Origin: an uncultured Collinsella sp.
GTDB lineage: Bacteria; Actinomycetota; Coriobacteriia; Coriobacteriales; Coriobacteriaceae
Direction of reading: 5' to 3'
DNA length: 30,826 bases
Assembly: GCA_900765185.1 (NCBI GenBank)
Contig: CAAFQT010000269.1
Location: 1 to 30,826 of the forward strand
The notes under the pieces are model-generated. The model did no database searches and had not been told where the DNA came from. It saw only the letters and a program-made list of their open reading frames with translations. Below are positions 28,668 to 30,826 of this stretch, one piece after another. The position numbers were made by a program, and so were the translations under genes. Positions within the stretch are counted from its first letter, which is position 1. Each line of letters opens with the position of its first letter.

Positions 28668-29801
28668 ATGAGTGCTTTAACCACGCTGAACGCGCCGTTT
28701 CGCGCCGATATCGTCGGCAGCTTTCTTCGTCCACAGGCCGTAAAGGACGCCCGTGCCGCCTATGCTGCGGGCACACTCGACGCCGCCGGCCTTAAGGCCG
28801 TCGAGGATGAGGCCATTCGCGACCTGGTGGACAAGCAAAAGTCCGCTGGCCTGCAGGTGATTACCGATGGCGAGTTTCGCCGCAGTTACTGGCACCTCGA
28901 CTTTATGTGGGGGCTCAACGGCATTGAACGCCGTACCTCGCGTACGGGCTATATGTTCCACGACGAGGAGACCACAGCCGACACCGCCGTGGTAACCGGC
29001 CCCATTAGCGGCGAGAACCATCCGTTCGTCGAGCACTTTAAATTTGTCAAGGCGCTCGAGGGGGAGGGCCAGGTCGCGCGGCAAACCATTCCGGCGCCGA
29101 TCCAGACGTTCTCCGAAGTCACGCTCGACCGCTGCGACGGCCAGCAGGAGAGCCTGCGCGCTGTCTATAAGACCGATGAGGAACTTGCCGACGCCATCGC
29201 AGCCGCTTATCGCACGGTGATCGCCGACCTGTACGCAGCAGGCTGCCGCAACATCCAGTTTGATGACTGCACCTGGGGCATCTACTGCGACACCGATTTT
29301 GTCGCCAAAACCGGCATGAGCCCGGTCGACCTGCAAAAGGTAAGCGAGCTGGGCGTGGCGCTCAACAATGCCGCCATCGCGGACAAGCCCGACGATCTGG
29401 TCATCAACACGCATGTGTGCCGCGGCAACTACCACTCCACCTATGCCTTCGAGGGCGGCTATGACCCCATCGCGCCGTACCTGTTCGCAAACGAGGATGT
29501 CGATGCATTTTACCTGGAGTTCGATACGCCGCGCGCCGGCGGTTTTGAGCCGCTCAAGTACGTTGCCCCGGGCAAGAAGGTCGTGCTGGGCTTGGTAACC
29601 ACCAAGGCGGCAGAGCTCGAGAACGAGGATGCCATCGTCGAGCGCATCCGTGAAGCCGCAAAGTACGTGCCGCTCGAGAACCTGTATCTGTCGCCTCAGT
29701 GCGGCTTTGCCAGCTGCGAGATTGGCAACAAGCTGACCGAGGATGAGCAATGGGCAAAGATCGCGCTGGTCAAGCGCATTGCCGAGCGCGTTTGGAAATA
29801 G
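28668..29801 (+). CDS. MetE-like (YxjG/YxjH type) methyltransferase, catalytic domain only
   Basis: A 377-residue single-barrel protein corresponding to the C-terminal, zinc-containing half of cobalamin-independent methionine synthase. It has ADIVGSFLRP, the DGEFRRSYWHLDF segment, the FDDCTWGIYCD strand, zinc ligands His249 and Cys251 in INTHVCRGN, and Cys345 in LSPQCGFAS, with an acidic ligand expected from FYLEFDTPRAG. Full MetE is about 750 residues. Relatives of this size are YxjG/YxjH or core-MetE, which methylate homocysteine using a donor that is still debated and is a corrinoid protein in some. ATG 28668 with SD GGGAG is preferred over 28650. It follows a LysR gene with dyads between. 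Confidence 0.88.
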   Translation: MSALTTLNAPFRADIVGSFLRPQAVKDARAAYAAGTLDAAGLKAVEDEAIRDLVDKQKSAGLQVITDGEFRRSYWHLDFMWGLNGIERRTSRTGYMFHDEETTADTAVVTGPISGENHPFVEHFKFVKALEGEGQVARQTIPAPIQTFSEVTLDRCDGQQESLRAVYKTDEELADAIAAAYRTVIADLYAAGCRNIQFDDCTWGIYCDTDFVAKTGMSPVDLQKVSELGVALNNAAIADKPDDLVINTHVCRGNYHSTYAFEGGYDPIAPYLFANEDVDAFYLEFDTPRAGGFEPLKYVAPGKKVVLGLVTTKAAELENEDAIVERIREAAKYVPLENLYLSPQCGFASCEIGNKLTEDEQWAKIALVKRIAERVWK

Positions 29802-29872
29802 CGCTAGTGTTTGCAGGTGGCGGCGCGTGCGAGGCATAGTGTATCGCGTACAATGGTTCGGATCGTATCGTT

Positions 29873-29900
29873 CGGTCAGGTTATCCGATATGCCTGATCG
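29873..29900 (+). promoter_or_regulatory. Leader hairpin of the uracil permease gene
   Basis: CGGTCAGG (29873-29880) pairs with CCTGATCG (29893-29900), eight pairs with one G-U, 24 bases before the start codon. A TACAAT at 29849-29854 may be the -10. It has no T-run and no PyrR consensus, so a regulatory role is only possible. Confidence 0.35.
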
Positions 29901-29923
29901 CCCTTCCATTCGAAAGGACATCC

Positions 29924-30826
29924 ATGTCCCAGTCCTCGACGCCCGCCGTCAGCGATGCCATCTACGACGCATCGTCGCTCGGCCGCCCGCGCATGTTCCT
30001 GCTCGGCCTACAGCACCTGTTTGCCATGTTTGGCGCCACCGTGCTGGTGCCCGTGCTCACCGGCCTCTCGGTATCGGCAACGCTTTTGTTTGCCGGCTTG
30101 GGCACGCTGCTGTTCCACTTCCTGTCGCGCGGTAAGGTGCCGGCATTTTTGGGCTCATCGTTTGCCTTTATTGCCGGTTATGCCGCAATCGCGCCCAACG
30201 GCGAGACCGAGCTTTTGCCCTACGCCTGCCTGGGCGTAGCCTGCGCCGGTCTGCTCTATCCGGTGCTGGCGGCGCTCTTCCGCGCGTTTGGCGCCAAGCG
30301 TGTCATGCGTTTCTTTCCGCCGGTGGTGACTGGCCCCATCGTCATTTCCATCGGCTTGATCCTGGCAAGTTCCGCTATTGCTAACTGCCAGACCAACTGG
30401 CTTGTAGCTGTCATTGGCGTTGCCGTTATCGTCATCTGCAACATCTGGGGCCGTGGCATGGTCAAGATCGTGCCGATTTTGCTGGGCGTTGTGGTGAGCT
30501 ATGCCGTTGCGGCTGCGCTCGGCGAGGTTGATTTCTCGGGCGTTGCCGCCGCTCCGTGGGTCGGTCTGCCCATCGTGTGGGACAACACCGTGTTTGCACT
30601 CTTTGGGCCGCAGTTCGATAGCGGTCTTGCCACGACGGCCATCATCACCATCATGCCGCTGGCCTTCGCGACCATGATCGAGCATATCGGCGATATCTCT
30701 GCTATCGGTTCGACTTGCGAGCGCAACTACATTGCCGATCCCGGTCTGCATCGCACGCTGCTCGGCGACGGCCTTGCCACGATTCTGGCTTCGCTCTTTG
30801 GCGCTCCGGCCAACACTACGTATGGC
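29924..30826 (+). CDS. uraA: Uracil/xanthine permease (NCS2), 5' part
   Basis: A 301-residue N-terminal part of an NCS2 nucleobase-cation symporter; the frame is open to the window edge, so the C-terminus is missing (full length about 420). It has LLGLQHLFAMFGATVLVPVL (TM1, the UraA signature), the VPAFLGSSFAFIAGY half-helix that binds uracil, FPPVVTGPIVISIGL, and the substrate-site segment FATMIEHIGDISAIG with the conserved glutamate of EHIGD. It ends in GAPANTTYG, the beginning of the family's NTTY(GEN) motif. Uracil is the likely substrate. ATG 29924 with SD AAAGGA. It stands 122 bases after the MetE-like gene, probably with its own promoter. Confidence 0.92.
   Translation, partial: MSQSSTPAVSDAIYDASSLGRPRMFLLGLQHLFAMFGATVLVPVLTGLSVSATLLFAGLGTLLFHFLSRGKVPAFLGSSFAFIAGYAAIAPNGETELLPYACLGVACAGLLYPVLAALFRAFGAKRVMRFFPPVVTGPIVISIGLILASSAIANCQTNWLVAVIGVAVIVICNIWGRGMVKIVPILLGVVVSYAVAAALGEVDFSGVAAAPWVGLPIVWDNTVFALFGPQFDSGLATTAIITIMPLAFATMIEHIGDISAIGSTCERNYIADPGLHRTLLGDGLATILASLFGAPANTTYG

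Noticed and set aside
29873..29900. PyrR attenuator for the uracil permease
   Set aside because: No PyrR binding-loop consensus and no terminator with T-run between the hairpin and the start codon.
1..30826. tRNA or rRNA genes
   Set aside because: No cloverleaf with GGTTCGAAT-type T-arm or rRNA-like conserved stretch was seen on either strand when reading the intergenic regions. A tRNAscan run would settle this.

Overview
The window is about 30.8 kb of high-GC, gene-dense bacterial chromosome. Codon use is strongly GC3-biased, most genes have an AAGGAG-type Shine-Dalgarno (SD), and intergenic gaps are short. Gene content and protein style suggest a gut Coriobacteriia, most likely Collinsella or a close relative. 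That placement is inferred from recalled family resemblance, not from a search. The first 32 bases are Illumina TruSeq adapter, so the left edge is an assembly end, and the right edge cuts a permease gene.

Layout. 33-1924 (+): the 3' end of prfC, a queuosine-precursor (VUT/YhhQ-type) transporter behind a preQ1-I-like leader, and an SDR dehydrogenase ending at a strong terminator. 1975-4716: ung and an EamA exporter on the minus strand, the latter divergent from a LysR regulator. 4744-9744: a MATE exporter (-), the rRNA methyltransferases rlmA and rsmJ (+), a 4-TM protein (-), a 47-aa single-pass membrane peptide (+), a zinc-ribbon-like small protein (-) and a GNAT acetyltransferase (+). 10006-15727 (+): a TetM/EF-G-like translational GTPase, an AAA+ ATPase preceded by three exactly 10-bp-phased iterons, and an overlapping short UvrA2-type protein. 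15757-18818 (-): trmL, a COG0523 GTPase, an ArsC/Spx-like protein lacking its cysteine, and a flavodoxin-type reductase. 18893-23267 (-): two paralogous cyclic-di-GMP proteins, GGDEF-PAS-degenerate GGDEF and a longer one that also carries EAL. 23591-24460 (+): a patatin-like lipase. 24562-26597 (-): TPP riboswitch, terminator, thiM, a thiamine-binding protein and thiE. 26697-30826 (+): HAD phosphatase, LysR regulator, a catalytic-domain-only MetE-like methyltransferase and the start of a uracil permease.

How the genes work together. The thi operon is a thiazole-salvage unit under TPP attenuation. The LysR-MetE pair looks like a local methionine regulon with two dyads in the gap. The two c-di-GMP genes form a paired synthesis/degradation locus with an operator-like palindrome over the second promoter. 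Most other genes are housekeeping RNA-modification, repair and transport functions.

The most unusual signal is the 184-nt gap between the flavodoxin gene and the ArsC-like gene. It folds into a long multi-helix rod whose closing stem is mutually exclusive with a hairpin that buries the SD of the ArsC-like gene. This is riboswitch-like architecture that I cannot assign to a known class. A family of short palindromic repeats with an AAAGGGACAG core is also scattered through gene ends.
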